Translations under genes and position numbers: made by a program
The notes under the pieces: model-generated
The model's input: the letters and a program-made list of their open reading frames with translations, nothing else
What the model was told of the DNA's origin: nothing
Databases searched by the model: none
From: Amanita rubescens
Lineage: Eukaryota > Basidiomycota > Agaricomycetes > Agaricales > Amanitaceae
Assembly: GCA_015039365.1 (NCBI GenBank)
Contig: WION01000030.1
Span: 186,001-250,000 of the forward strand
Length of the DNA: 64,000 nt
Reading direction: 5' to 3'
Part shown: positions 18,155 to 28,220 of the stretch, piece by piece
How the letters are laid out: the number at the start of each line of letters is the position of its first letter
Numbering within the stretch: the stretch's first letter is position 1

Positions 18155-19626
18155 ATGGATGTTGTTTGCTTTGCGCATCCTCCGTCGGACCTGCGGCGAC
18201 AAGTGATAACTGATTCCCCGTCACGCGGTTGCATGGCCATAACCTCAATACCTGGCTCAGTTATGCCTGTGCTATACCCTAAGCAGCAGCAGCCTCTGCC
18301 GCTCTCAGCGCTGTCTATATATCCCGCAACGCCCACTCAAGTTATTGAATCCAGGCGAAGATCAAGCGAAGCGTGGGCCCGAGGCCTGACAGAAGAGCAG
18401 TATGTCCTGAGAGATGCTATGGGTGACAAGGACGAGTACGCTCGCGATGGAAGACTCGTTACGTGGTATGCAGAACTGATTTCTACGCTGGGCATACTAT
18501 AAATGGTCGATTCTGTGCAGGGTCCTGGCGCCCCGATACAATTCCGATACCCTAGATTTCATGTGTTCTTGCAAAACGTGAGTAAAGTCAAAGATAGAGT
18601 TATCTAGATGTACTGAGCTCTGACTTCCAAAGTTTCAAACGGGATGCTTTGCTGTACTATAAATACGAGGATGTGGTAGAGGAGGTTGAGGGTTACGGAA
18701 TTGCATCAGTATACACACCAGAATCAAATCGGGGAAGGGGATATGCGCAGCACATGATGCGATTGTTGCATTGGGTCCTGGCGCCGATGTCATTGATGTT
18801 TCCTACAATGTGGGGAACACCTCCAGAGAGGGTAAACAATTTTGGAAACGGTGCCTTTTCGGTGCTTTACAGCGACGTGGGCAGGCGGTTCTACTCGCAT
18901 TGCGGACCTACTGGGGGCTCAGACGGGTGGACTGTCACGGATTCAGCTTCAACAATATGGAGGGTCTCAGACTTGGAATCAAAGCTCTCCGCACAAGATG
19001 TTTGTTCTTCGTGGATCTGGTTAGATGAAGCGGCCGTCAATGACCTCTGGGAAGCGGATGCCCGCCTCATAAAGGATGAAGTATCAAAATCCGACCCATG
19101 GGAATCAAAAATACTCTGCACGTTTCTGCCGAATAATGGAGTTTCAGATTTTCAGCTTAAAAGGATGGAACCTTACTGGAGGCAATTGCCCTTTGTTCCC
19201 AAACACTTTGGGATTACCAGTTCAGTGCCAACTGCAGGATATGGTATGAAACCAGAGACTGTATTTGCAACATGGACCATAGATGTGCGTCCTCCTGGTT
19301 CAAAGTCACTGATCTTGACGAGAATCAGAGTTCACGGAGGAAGTGATCTGAAGGTGGTTTTATCTGCAATTATAGAGTATTGCAAGCAGTTTGGATTGGA
19401 AAAGATAGAGGTTTGGAACTTGGGTGAAAAGCTACATGATGTAGCTCGACAGCTTGGAGGAGTAACATTCGAACGAGATGTTCAGTTGGCATCGCTGAAA
19501 TTCTATCGGAAGGAGGCAATGGCATGGAAGTGGATAAACAATGAAAAGTTGGTCAACTCTGCTTCAACAAAGCATCATGATACTGCCAGTGCTGACTGCT
19601 ACACCCATAGATTCTGTTGGTGCTGA
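18155..19626 (+). CDS. LYC1: GNAT N-acetyltransferase, LYC1-like lysine acetylase
   Basis: Three exons (18155-18465, 18521-18577, 18633-19626) give 453 aa in a continuous frame. The N-terminal GNAT part contains ATPTQVIESRRRSSEAWARG, a Tyr/Arg pair typical of the family (EEQYVLRDA), WVLAPRYNSDTLDF, and the acetyl-CoA loop NRGRGYAQHMMRLLHW. The LYC1 C-terminal domain follows: LYSDVGRRFYSHCGPTGGSD, the large linker and VEVWNLGE-like strands (KIEVWNLGE). Yarrowia Lyc1 N6-acetylates lysine in lysine breakdown, but the basidiomycete role is inferred only. The first ATG gives a 30-40 aa extension before the conserved region, so a start at the internal Met of MAITSIPG is possible. Confidence 0.8.
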
Positions 19627-19949
19627 ATATCAATTTGCAATACATATAATAGTTCTATTTGCCTATTGACCACAAGTCTGCAATTAAGATGTTCTTCTAT
19701 GCCCTCCAGTGGGCTTTCTAGTTCTTTGAAGTCTTCCAACTCCTCAGTTCGAAGGCATGGACCGCCATCCGCATCTTGCTTAGATTGATGGGAGTCTCTT
19801 CTGGGTTTATGACCTAGTTTGGGTGGCATATTCAAAACCTTACATGTGCAATGTGCATTGTGTACGTCACGTACGCACGGGACGTTATAAACACGTGACG
19901 ATGTAATTTGTGACAGGCGCGTCGCAGGGAGACCTGACACGCGTGGACT
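19627..19949. other. Intergenic, nothing recognised
   Basis: 323 nt between the LYC1-like stop and the Mus7/Mms22 start. It includes the near-palindrome ACGTCACGTACG near 19,863 but no known element. Confidence 0.3.
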
Positions 19950-22900
19950 ATGGAATACGATGTCGTCGAAACCTCTGACATTGAGGAACTGGAGGAACTT
20001 AGAGCTCCATTGCCCGTTATCCGCTCTGCAAAATCTGGCTTTAAAAATGTCTACCTGAGCGATGATTTTCCGCGGAAGCGTATCAAGGCAAGTCTTCCAA
20101 CCGTCGTATCGTCAGGTATCTGATCAATGGAGATAGCTATACCATCGACATTCCTCCAGTGCCAATGACTCTCTCCCTTCGACTCCATTAGCTCAGCATA
20201 GGGAGTTTATGGAAGAATGCCAGCCTGATAGCCAATTGCACGGCAATCCTTCGGAGCCAACATCGAGTCTATCATCGCAGGTTCCCGTCATCTCTCACAC
20301 CATAGTCAATAATACGACTCCATGCTTATGGGAAGCGCTCAGTCCATCCTTCGTGCGGAATTCTTCTCAAGATCCTTTGCTCCTAATACCACCAGGCCTC
20401 ACTCCGTCAGAACCATGCGGTTCAAAACCTACATCTGTCGGTGTCAAGCATAGTGAAGAACCAACGTCGTCCCCTATACAGTCAAATTCACCTGCTAACA
20501 GATCGGTTCTGTCTCCATTGTTTACTCCTTCGACATATGATTCTACCTCGAAGCGTAGCCATACCGCCATGCCTGGGTCAACACCCCCACAAACGAATTT
20601 GAACTCAATGCCGAGCTCCCCATTGACCACATTGGGGTCTCCTCAGGCGCCAATCATCCAAAGGCCCACGTCTCCTATGCCCTCGCTGGCAGATTTAGTT
20701 CTATCCCCTCCTGGACTTTCTTCTCCTGACGGCTTGAATCACAGATCAGAACAATCAAGAACAGATGCGATACCGCCAGTCGGTGACATAATAAATACTT
20801 CCAGGTACTCACTTCGTCAACGCCAGCCTGTACAGCTTCACCCCTACGTCATTGACAAGTTGCATTACAAGCAAGCCCTCCAAGATAATCCGGACGCCAT
20901 GATCACTGTCCGGAGTCCCAGAGGAAACCGCCGTGGCCCTCTGGATGAGTATGAGAATGATGAAGAGAACGAGACGCAAGATTTAGCGAACTTCGTTATG
21001 GTCGACGTATCTAGAAGCCATCGCAGGAGCCCTGACCATACAGAAGATTTGAGCGATAACCACGCAATTGATCCCAAGGAATTGCGAATTAATTATCCTG
21101 AAATACTTCAAGATCTTCCAACTACGGATGAAGATGAAGAGGAGGAGCTTCGAGCTCTATCAAAGGAGGCTCGAGAAGTTCAAAGAAAAAGAAAGAAAAT
21201 ACGCAAGACAGTGTTGAAGAATGCAAAAGCTTATCCTTTCACAAATGCGACAAAGGATAGCGGACGAAGGACTCCGCGCGGTCCTACCACTACCTCTGTA
21301 ATCGCAGTGGTTTATCTCATGGTTTACAACTAACTGAATTGTTCTCGTTAGGATGCACCCGAGGCGCCATCTCGACCACCATCCCAATCCATTGCCACTA
21401 GTGATGGAAACATAACTGATAACGACCTTCCTCGCAATTCTCCTCCCTTATCCAGGTCCACTTCCCCTCAGTCACCCATACAGAAACCAGGGCTTTTCTC
21501 CCGACAGTTTTCAGTGGGATAATCGGCACTCAGATCATGACTTTACACATGAGACGGCCCTGCCGTCCGACGAGGCCGTGGAGCCAGATCATTCCCATGA
21601 TTCGCGGCCGGATGTGACGACAAATTATGCATTGGCTTCGAAGCCTGGGCGGCTTGTTCTTGACAAGAAAAAACAGAAAGCCCTCAATCACATGATGCCA
21701 ACATCTATGATCAAGAATCTTATCCGTCAGGACGCAGGACGTCAACCTCGGAAGCGACAACTATCATTAACTGAGAATTCGGGGGAGGAGTCAGAAGGGC
21801 TATTGCTGCCTGGACAGACGAAGGGTTCGCAAGACAGTCCCAACACTACGTGCGCAGGAGATACGAGGCGACCCCGAAAGTTCGGACAATGACACTAATG
21901 AATATGGAACGTCAAGTTCAGACGTTGAGATCGTACCTCTGTTACCTCCAAGAAGTGTGAGCAATCACGAAGTGATTACCCTCGGCGATTCGGATAATGA
22001 CAACGGTCTGAATGAAAGCTCAGATGAGGGCATTGCCGATGAAGATATACAGGCATACATGGGCGATGATAACGATGGTCAAAGCGACATCAGAGAGGTA
22101 AATTTGATTGACTGGATGTTAAGTAGGACCAGAACAATTGGAAATGGGAAGAGGCGCCACTCCACTACGCGGACCCAAAGGCCACGGAAGAAGAAGTATG
22201 CTCTTGACATCGTGACAGGTGGTGCCCGCAAATATGGTAGAGCCAAGCAAACTCTCCTTAGCTTCGATAAGCATACAGGCACATCCGGACACCGTGGAAG
22301 TAGGGGATCTCGCTCCATGTCAACCACGGATAACAAGGAACTTCCTGACGCATTCCAACTTATTTCCGATTCAGCGAACCGACTTGGGCGCAAAGAGAAA
22401 GCGAAACAACGAAATGCTCGCCGTAGGGCAAATGGCTTATACGTTTTCTCTGGTAAGGATAATACGCGTATTGTATCTGGCCGAAGCGAAATGCCTTCAG
22501 TCTCTGTTGATACGGTGATGACTGTCCCAGAGAGGTCTTGGGCAGATGCTTTCCAACCACCCAAATCCACTTCATTGAGCAAGACTGTAATCCAACAACC
22601 CAAAGGAAATCCTCGAGTTATCAATGCGAAAAACCACCACCGTAACGCCTCCCCGGGCCCGTTAGATGATGACACTATCCCTTCGAAAACCCCTGTTACC
22701 ACGAGCATACGTCTACTTCCGCTGGGCATTAGCTTCGGAGACGAAACGTACGTCGGCAAGCGCAGGTTGGAACAACTGATTAGCGCCGTATCAATGACAA
22801 CGCGAGCCCCTCAACCAGCCCCTTGCGACTTGCGAGGTTACGATCTCCGTCCAGACATGGGTTGTGATGACTTTTTGACCACGTTGCAACGCATCTGCGA

Positions 22901-25900
22901 TGACTTTTTAGAGTTTTCTACGGGATTACCAGAAGTGGATGGTGCAGAGCATCTACGTGAATGGGACATTATCACGCGCGTCGTTTGTCAAATGCTCTCA
23001 TGGTTTTATGACACTGGCGATCAGGAGGTACGCGACCAACTGCAAAGAATTGTCGAAAAGTATGCCGATGCTATTGTCGGATACGTTCGAGAATTAAATC
23101 TTACGGACAAGTCATTGGACCAGACGACCCTGCAGTTGGACTGGTTTACAGTTGAACTGCTTGCTCGTGCCGGCTGCAAGGTCACGTCCCCCGGATCCAA
23201 TACTGCGATATTAAACGTTTTTCACAAGGCATTAACGTTGTTTGTTGATCACCTTATGGAACTAGGACCACTTACCTCTGTTAACGCTGTAGTGCAGGAC
23301 AGAACCCTCACTAGCTCGACTTTACATCAGCAATGCGCTGAGCTGTGGGTTTGCCTAATTCACCTGTTCGCGGCTTTCCCTGCACAGACGCCGGCGAGAG
23401 GACCAAGACCATTTTGGTCTCTCGTTTTGGAGTGCTTGCGAAGACGAGAGGAACAATCTAATTTGAAAGCAAGCGAAAAAGTCTGGGAAACTATATTCTG
23501 CCTCAGCGCACTGTCGCAATTTTCTGTGTACGGCATGACAACAAGTCATCCTAGGCTTCCTGCCGCCTGGGCACTCGTGGTTTTTGCAATGAAACAGATA
23601 CGTCTGGCAGCAGATCCTGTCTTGGATCAGGACTTGCGCACAGCGGCCCTAATCCTGCGAGACAGGTATATAGGTGTTATAACTTTTCGTTGTTTCCAAT
23701 TATGCGACAAGTGGCGATGGCAACTCGACGATGCTTCAGATCTGTTCAACGAATTGGGCGAAATCTTCCGTAGCCGGAAGTTTGCTAACCTGCGACACGA
23801 AAAACCAGATTGTCCTCAGTTCATGTTGTCCAGTGACTGGTCAGTCCTTTCCAAAGGCGCCAAAGCGGACTCAGCTTTCACACTCTTTTTGAAACTTGTC
23901 GTAAAAGCTGCTAAGCCAGAAGAACCTGTTGCAGAACTTTCGCCAAAGTTCAAAAAGCTGTTATCACTCGCCATCCCGCTTGGCTCCCTCCCATTTACAA
24001 AAGCCACACCACCGTCCCAACAGGACCTTTCTATGCTTTTCAATCGCTACAGCGCCGTAGCTATCGGGATCTACCTTGATAGAGCAAGTTGCAGGACACG
24101 AGTTTCGCATGCGCGAACATATGTTGCGTTTAACGATGCTGACATGTCTACTCGAATGGCCGTCATTCGGGGTATGATGAACCTTGCGAACCTGATTAGA
24201 AAATTGGAGCTATATTTGGATGCAATGGCGGAATGGATTGCTGACATTTCTGCAGCACTCAGCGATGAGTTGAAGACGATACCCATGCCCCTGATCGAGC
24301 TTCAGATACAGGGCGCTAATCAAGAACAGCAACGGCAATTGGCTGTGAGGTGCCGATTGCATATATGCATACAGATGCTGCTGAGTTCTATACGTCACAT
24401 CCTAAATTTATTTAAGGAAGATCGCGAATATCCTGAACCCACACTACTAGGTAGGCAATCTATAAGAGTTGACTTTACTAGCACTAATCACTTACACTGC
24501 AGCCAGCTTGAAATCTCTATTTACCAATGCCCGCATGCCTTATGAGCGCAAAACGATGCATGAAATACAACGGTTAACGATGGTCCTGCTGGATGCAAGG
24601 AGTAACGCACTGCCTCCTCCGGAGCGACCTGCTGTCACAAGCGATATCAACGCCGAAAGCCAGGATGAATATAACACTAATTTTGACTTTGATTTCAATG
24701 ACCCTAGCCTGATCGCCGTCTTAGGAGATGCTGAACCCTCTGCTAATAAAGCTCATGAAGACAAGTTGTATCATGTAAGATCGTATTTCGTTAAAAGATG
24801 GCTCCTTGACTAGATGAACCTAGGCGATCAATGAGACAAACTTGTATTGGCTTTGCTGGCGGCATCTTACAAAATTTATTCAAGAGATCGATGAACAACC
24901 TTTGACGCATGAACGCATAAGGCTACTTGACAATCGCATCTATTGCTGGATCGGCTGTGCTGACATCTTGGTCCGAAATGGCAAGGTACCTTGAATCGCG
25001 ATGTATATGCATGTCACTAACATCGTCAGTCGTGGTCCATCATCCTGGCGCAACGAAGCGATGTCTGGAAGATTACGAACGAGGCTCTCCGACGCCGAGT
25101 TGACCTGGGCGTGGCAATGCAATTACTGAAGTTACACCCCATGATATATTCCGTGGGTAGTCTACCTTTATGCAAAATGAAGTAACTTGACGGGCTCCAG
25201 ACCCATGTGGACATGTTTTTGGACATTTTCTTGGAGTCACTCGCAACAGAGGAATTGACGATCGAGCATGATTATGCCTCTCTGTTACTAACCATCGATG
25301 GCCTTCGGCACCCCCTCTTCCAGGGACTGACAGAGCCAAGTCTAGGGGATTACAATTTTTCTATGCTCCAGTACTCGTCGCTCAGATTTCCATTTTTGCA
25401 AGGTTTGTCGAATTCAAATATTACGCCTTATGAAGTTACTAACGCAGGTCAAAGCTATTTTGAACAATCTTAATCGTGTCTTGGAGTACGACAGAGTTTC
25501 TAACGCTCCTGATTCGGCCTTAAGTAGTCAAATGTTCATCGGTTACTTCATCAAAGGTCTTTCCGCTATGCGCAGCATTTCTTCAGTCAGTATTGTTCCT
25601 CACCTTTCCGTTTTATGGTGACAAACCAATGCAGAGCCTTGCGCAGGGATCTGAAACCCGCCTATCGTACATCAAACGGTGCAAGCAAGCTTTTGAGTTC
25701 ATACAAGGGCTCGAGCACATTTGTTCTCATCCGAGACTAACTTACTGGATAAGCTGGGGACGTTCGCTAGAGACGATTTCATAAGCACCTGGAGATAACG
25801 GTGCTGGAGACAGCACCCAAACTAAGAAGCAGCGCAAAATCAATGCAGTCCATCGTCAGAACCCTGCCAAGGGTAACCTATGAATTTTGGGGTTTACTAA

Positions 25901-26004
25901 ATTGGAAAAACTGTATTATGAATCGAATGCGCTCTTGGGAGAAAGCTTGGGACGACGATGCCAGGTCGTTTGCGTTTTCGCGCATAAGGCATTTGTTGGG
26001 TTGA
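19950..26004 (+). CDS. MMS22: Mus7/Mms22 family DNA-repair protein
   Basis: A very large gene of roughly 1,900 aa. It starts MEYDVVETSDIEELEELR at 19950. The first intron (20088-20136) begins with GC, not GT. The family motif YSLRQRQPVQLHPYVIDK lies near 20,806, with LDKKKQKALNHMMPTSMI near 21,660. A long unbroken exon (about 21,880-24,450) carries acidic segments and then the helical Mus7/Mms22 core (DFLEFSTGLPEVDGAEHL, LCDKWRWQLDDASDLFNELG). Small exons follow up to LPRVTYEFWGLLNWKNCIM, with the stop at 26004. Homologues act with the Rtt101/Mms1 ubiquitin ligase at stalled replication forks. Two joins (about 21,830-21,880 and 25,723-25,785) are uncertain. The last exon lies 160 nt from the convergent HSK3-like pseudogene. 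Confidence 0.8.
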
Positions 26005-26111
26005 GTTGAAAAATCACCTTTTTAGATATCATCATAACCTGTCCGTAATGTCGTAACCAAAGGTAGTAATATGAGGCCTACTACGCGAACCGTGGGGTAA
26101 CGCTCGCCCTC

Positions 26112-26432
26112 AGTGATGTTGCGGTAATAATTTGGATAAGATGAGCCAGTATTACAATGGATCAATGGTTGTCAATACTGCGATCGCCGTCTTTCTCCTC
26201 GTCATCGTCAAGAGGATTTAATTGTGCAGCGACGGTCATAAACCTGTTTTTCGAATAAAGGTTAGCTATCGCAAATCAGAATTGGAAGCATCTACTGCTG
26301 CGAATGTTTACATGGCTTGTAGATCGACTTGTAATTGCTCACACAAGTCAGCCGTAGTACTCAATGCTCTGTTTATTCTGCGTATGCTATGTGCAAGCTG
26401 AGCATAGAGCCTATCCTTGGCTAGTGTAGCAT
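26112..26432 (-). pseudogene. Broken second copy of HSK3
   Basis: This segment is roughly 90 percent identical by eye to 27,765-28,115, which holds the intact HSK3. The exon encodes the same run [12 protein letters not shown] and the same terminal exon (MTVAAQLNP, stop at 26162-26164). However, a 12 nt deletion removes the bases that form the 5' splice site in the intact gene (exon end plus GTATGC), so the reading frame runs into TAG instead of splicing. The sequence upstream of NATLAKDR is unrelated to the intact copy, so the original start codon and promoter are missing too. It is best read as a partial duplicate that has decayed. Confidence 0.75.
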
Positions 26433-27129
26433 TCCCGTATTCATATTCAATGTGGGTCGAAGACGCAAGGACATGCCAGTGTGACGGGGGTGACGCGGTA
26501 CTAACCGGTGACAAATGACTTGTGAAACCACCTCATCATTCAAGACCATCATTGTAGCGCCGCTGGTGGTGGTCGGCATCCTCGAGGGAGGTTGCACCTA
26601 ACAATGGTAAGAAACGAGATGTCGGAAACGAAACTCCCTTCGTAGGTCTCCATGCACAGGGAAAGGGTGTAAAACTCACACTTACGTTTTCATCTTGTAG
26701 TAAGGGCATCGTGTTGCCACTGGTACCAATAGGACTAGAGAGCGTTGTGACACAGGAAGATTACCTCGATATTAATCGGAAGGATTCTATCGTGCGGAAT
26801 GCTGCTGAGATGGCACAATGCGGTGCGGGAATCCTGCCCTTAAGAACAACCACACTTGGAAAGAGGGCCATCTTGGCTTGCTTTGGCTCTTACAATCCTC
26901 CATATTATTTCGACGGCCTCCCCATTGTCGATGCGTTGACCGAATTCAAAGAGCTTTTGTTCTTAGACACAGATCCTGGGTGGTTTGCTATATGAGGTAT
27001 GTACATCATTTACATATCTCTTCGTTCATGTTGCTTACGTGCATGTCCAGTGCATGGTTGCCCAAATACTGAATTACGTCCAATGTTCCTCGTGATACAT
27101 GATAATTCGGGGGCTACTCGTAGGTGCTT
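26433..27129 (+). other. Spacer with an unrecognised open frame (26707-26998)
   Basis: Between the two HSK3 copies. An exon-like frame follows a splice acceptor (CATCTTGTAG at 26,691-26,700). It contains LPLVPIGLESVVTQEDYLDI, VRNAAEMAQCGAGILPL and KRAILACFGSYNPPYYFDG, ending at a TGA near 26,995. The middle has a faint look of the VRxAAxxxxxLLxNxGxLPL segment of GH3 glucosidases, but the match is too weak to name. No upstream exon with a start was found, so this may be a gene fragment carried into the duplicated region. Confidence 0.3.
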
Positions 27130-27311
27130 GTTCACGCGAATGATGATTGATAGGCTGTAGCTCGGAGCATATGATTCTTTCCCATCCGTCCTGTAAATCC
27201 TCGTTATACTAGCACTGTTTTCCATCCAACATGTTGATGACAGACATGATATGTCGGCGTATATCACAGTTTTCAGTGGGAAAGATGAGACGCCTAGCCG
27301 TGTGACCTCAC
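27130..27311 (-). repeat. Dispersed repeat, copy 1 (inverted relative to copy 2)
   Basis: The reverse complement of this 182 nt segment matches 38,554-38,697. The shared core includes TGGATGGAAAACAGTGCTAG and GAGGATTTACAGGACGGATG in copy-2 orientation. Copy 1 has about 33 nt (ATCTTTCCCACTGAAAACTG region) that copy 2 lacks, and there are small differences elsewhere. No coding capacity and no clear terminal inverted repeats are visible. It could be a MITE or a fragment of a larger transposon. Confidence 0.75.
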
Positions 27312-27824
27312 AAAGACTTCCCACTCTTTGCCAGAAAAATTACGCAGGGACACCAAATCAAGCCTTGTAATGAGCGCTTGAGCGGCCAATGTGTTATATA
27401 TTACTATGACCGCTAAAGCGCTAATTCATCGACCCCAATGATATATCACTTGGCGTGCCTTTAACAATGCCCGCGGCCTGCCTTTCCCCCCGAAATGCGC
27501 TATGAATAGAACGGTAGCCTACTTCCAAACTTTATCCGCCACAATGCTCGATCTACCAGTTCATTGGTTCGGTCATTCGCGTCAGACCTGACAGGACTGA
27601 TGAAGAAGCAAAAACCTTCACTTCTTGAATCGAATGTCGTCGTTTAGGTTTGGCATCTATCGTTTTGGTCAATCGTTTGTCAGCCATTATGGATATTTCA
27701 GGTTTACATCATGTACAGCTTTGATCAGCGAGATCACGATGGATGGTGACTGGTTGACTGGTGATAGTGATGTTACGGTAATAATTTGGATAAGATGACA
27801 ATTTCGTGCCAGTATTATAATGGA

Positions 27825-28130
27825 TCAATGGTTGTCAATACTGCGATCGCCATCTTTCAACTCCTCGTCATCGTCAGGAGGATTTAATTGTGCAGCGACG
27901 GTCATAAACCTGTTTTTGCGAATAAAGTTTAGCTATCGCAAATCAGAATCAGTGGAAGCATACTTTGCGGCATCTACTGCTGCGAATGTTTGCATGGCTT
28001 GTAGATCGACTTGTAATTGCTCACACAAGTCAGCCGTAGTACTCAATGCTCTGTTCATTCTGCGTATGCTATGTGCAAGTTGAGCATAGAGCCTATCCTT
28101 GGCTAGTGTAGCGTTAGTCGGGATTGCCAT
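27825..28130 (-). CDS. HSK3: DASH complex subunit Hsk3
   Basis: Two exons (28130-27964 and 27909-27825) joined over a 54 nt intron (GTATGC, branch-like GCTAAAC, ACAG) give 83 aa. The start is [17 protein letters not shown], then the Hsk3 core [20 protein letters not shown], then after splicing [17 protein letters not shown] and an acidic tail. Hsk3 family proteins are about 70-90 aa with RxYxQLxxEL at the start and a short hydrophobic helix in this position, so length and pattern fit. DASH/Dam1 rings couple kinetochores to microtubule ends in fungi. It is divergent from MET5 with 90 nt between start codons. It is too short and split to be caught by a simple reading-frame scan. Confidence 0.7.
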
Positions 28131-28220
28131 GTCACACTTCGGCCGAGTCACGCACTCGGACTCATTCTCAGTGAGAATGACGTGCTCTCAACTCCTGGAC
28201 TATTTTTTACACCGTCTATC
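28131..28220. promoter_or_regulatory. Bidirectional promoter HSK3/MET5 with a palindrome
   Basis: Only 90 nt separate the two start codons. In the middle, CATTCTC-AGT-GAGAATG (28163-28179) is a perfect 7 bp inverted repeat around a 3 nt spacer. It could bind a dimeric regulator or form a hairpin in one leader. TGACGTG follows directly (28177-28183), a bZIP-like half site. Whether either is used is inference. Confidence 0.35.

Noticed and set aside
21830..21890. Frame change in Mus7/Mms22 near 21.85 kb, taken first as a break.
   Set aside because: A 43 nt intron (GTTCGC...ACGAG) joins PGQTKG to GDPESSDND in phase. The donor is weak, but intron-rich structure makes this more likely than a frameshift.
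22079..22759. 226-codon minus-strand frame inside Mus7/Mms22.
   Set aside because: It is antisense to a long coding exon and has no splice context or motif.
25723..25800. Apparent frameshift in the Mus7/Mms22 C-terminus, where the frame hits TAA at 25738.
   Set aside because: An intron 25723-25785 (GTTCTC...ATAAG, with GACTAAC inside, phase 0) restores the frame into HLEITVLETAPKLR, so a mutation is not required. The acceptor is weak, so cDNA would settle it.
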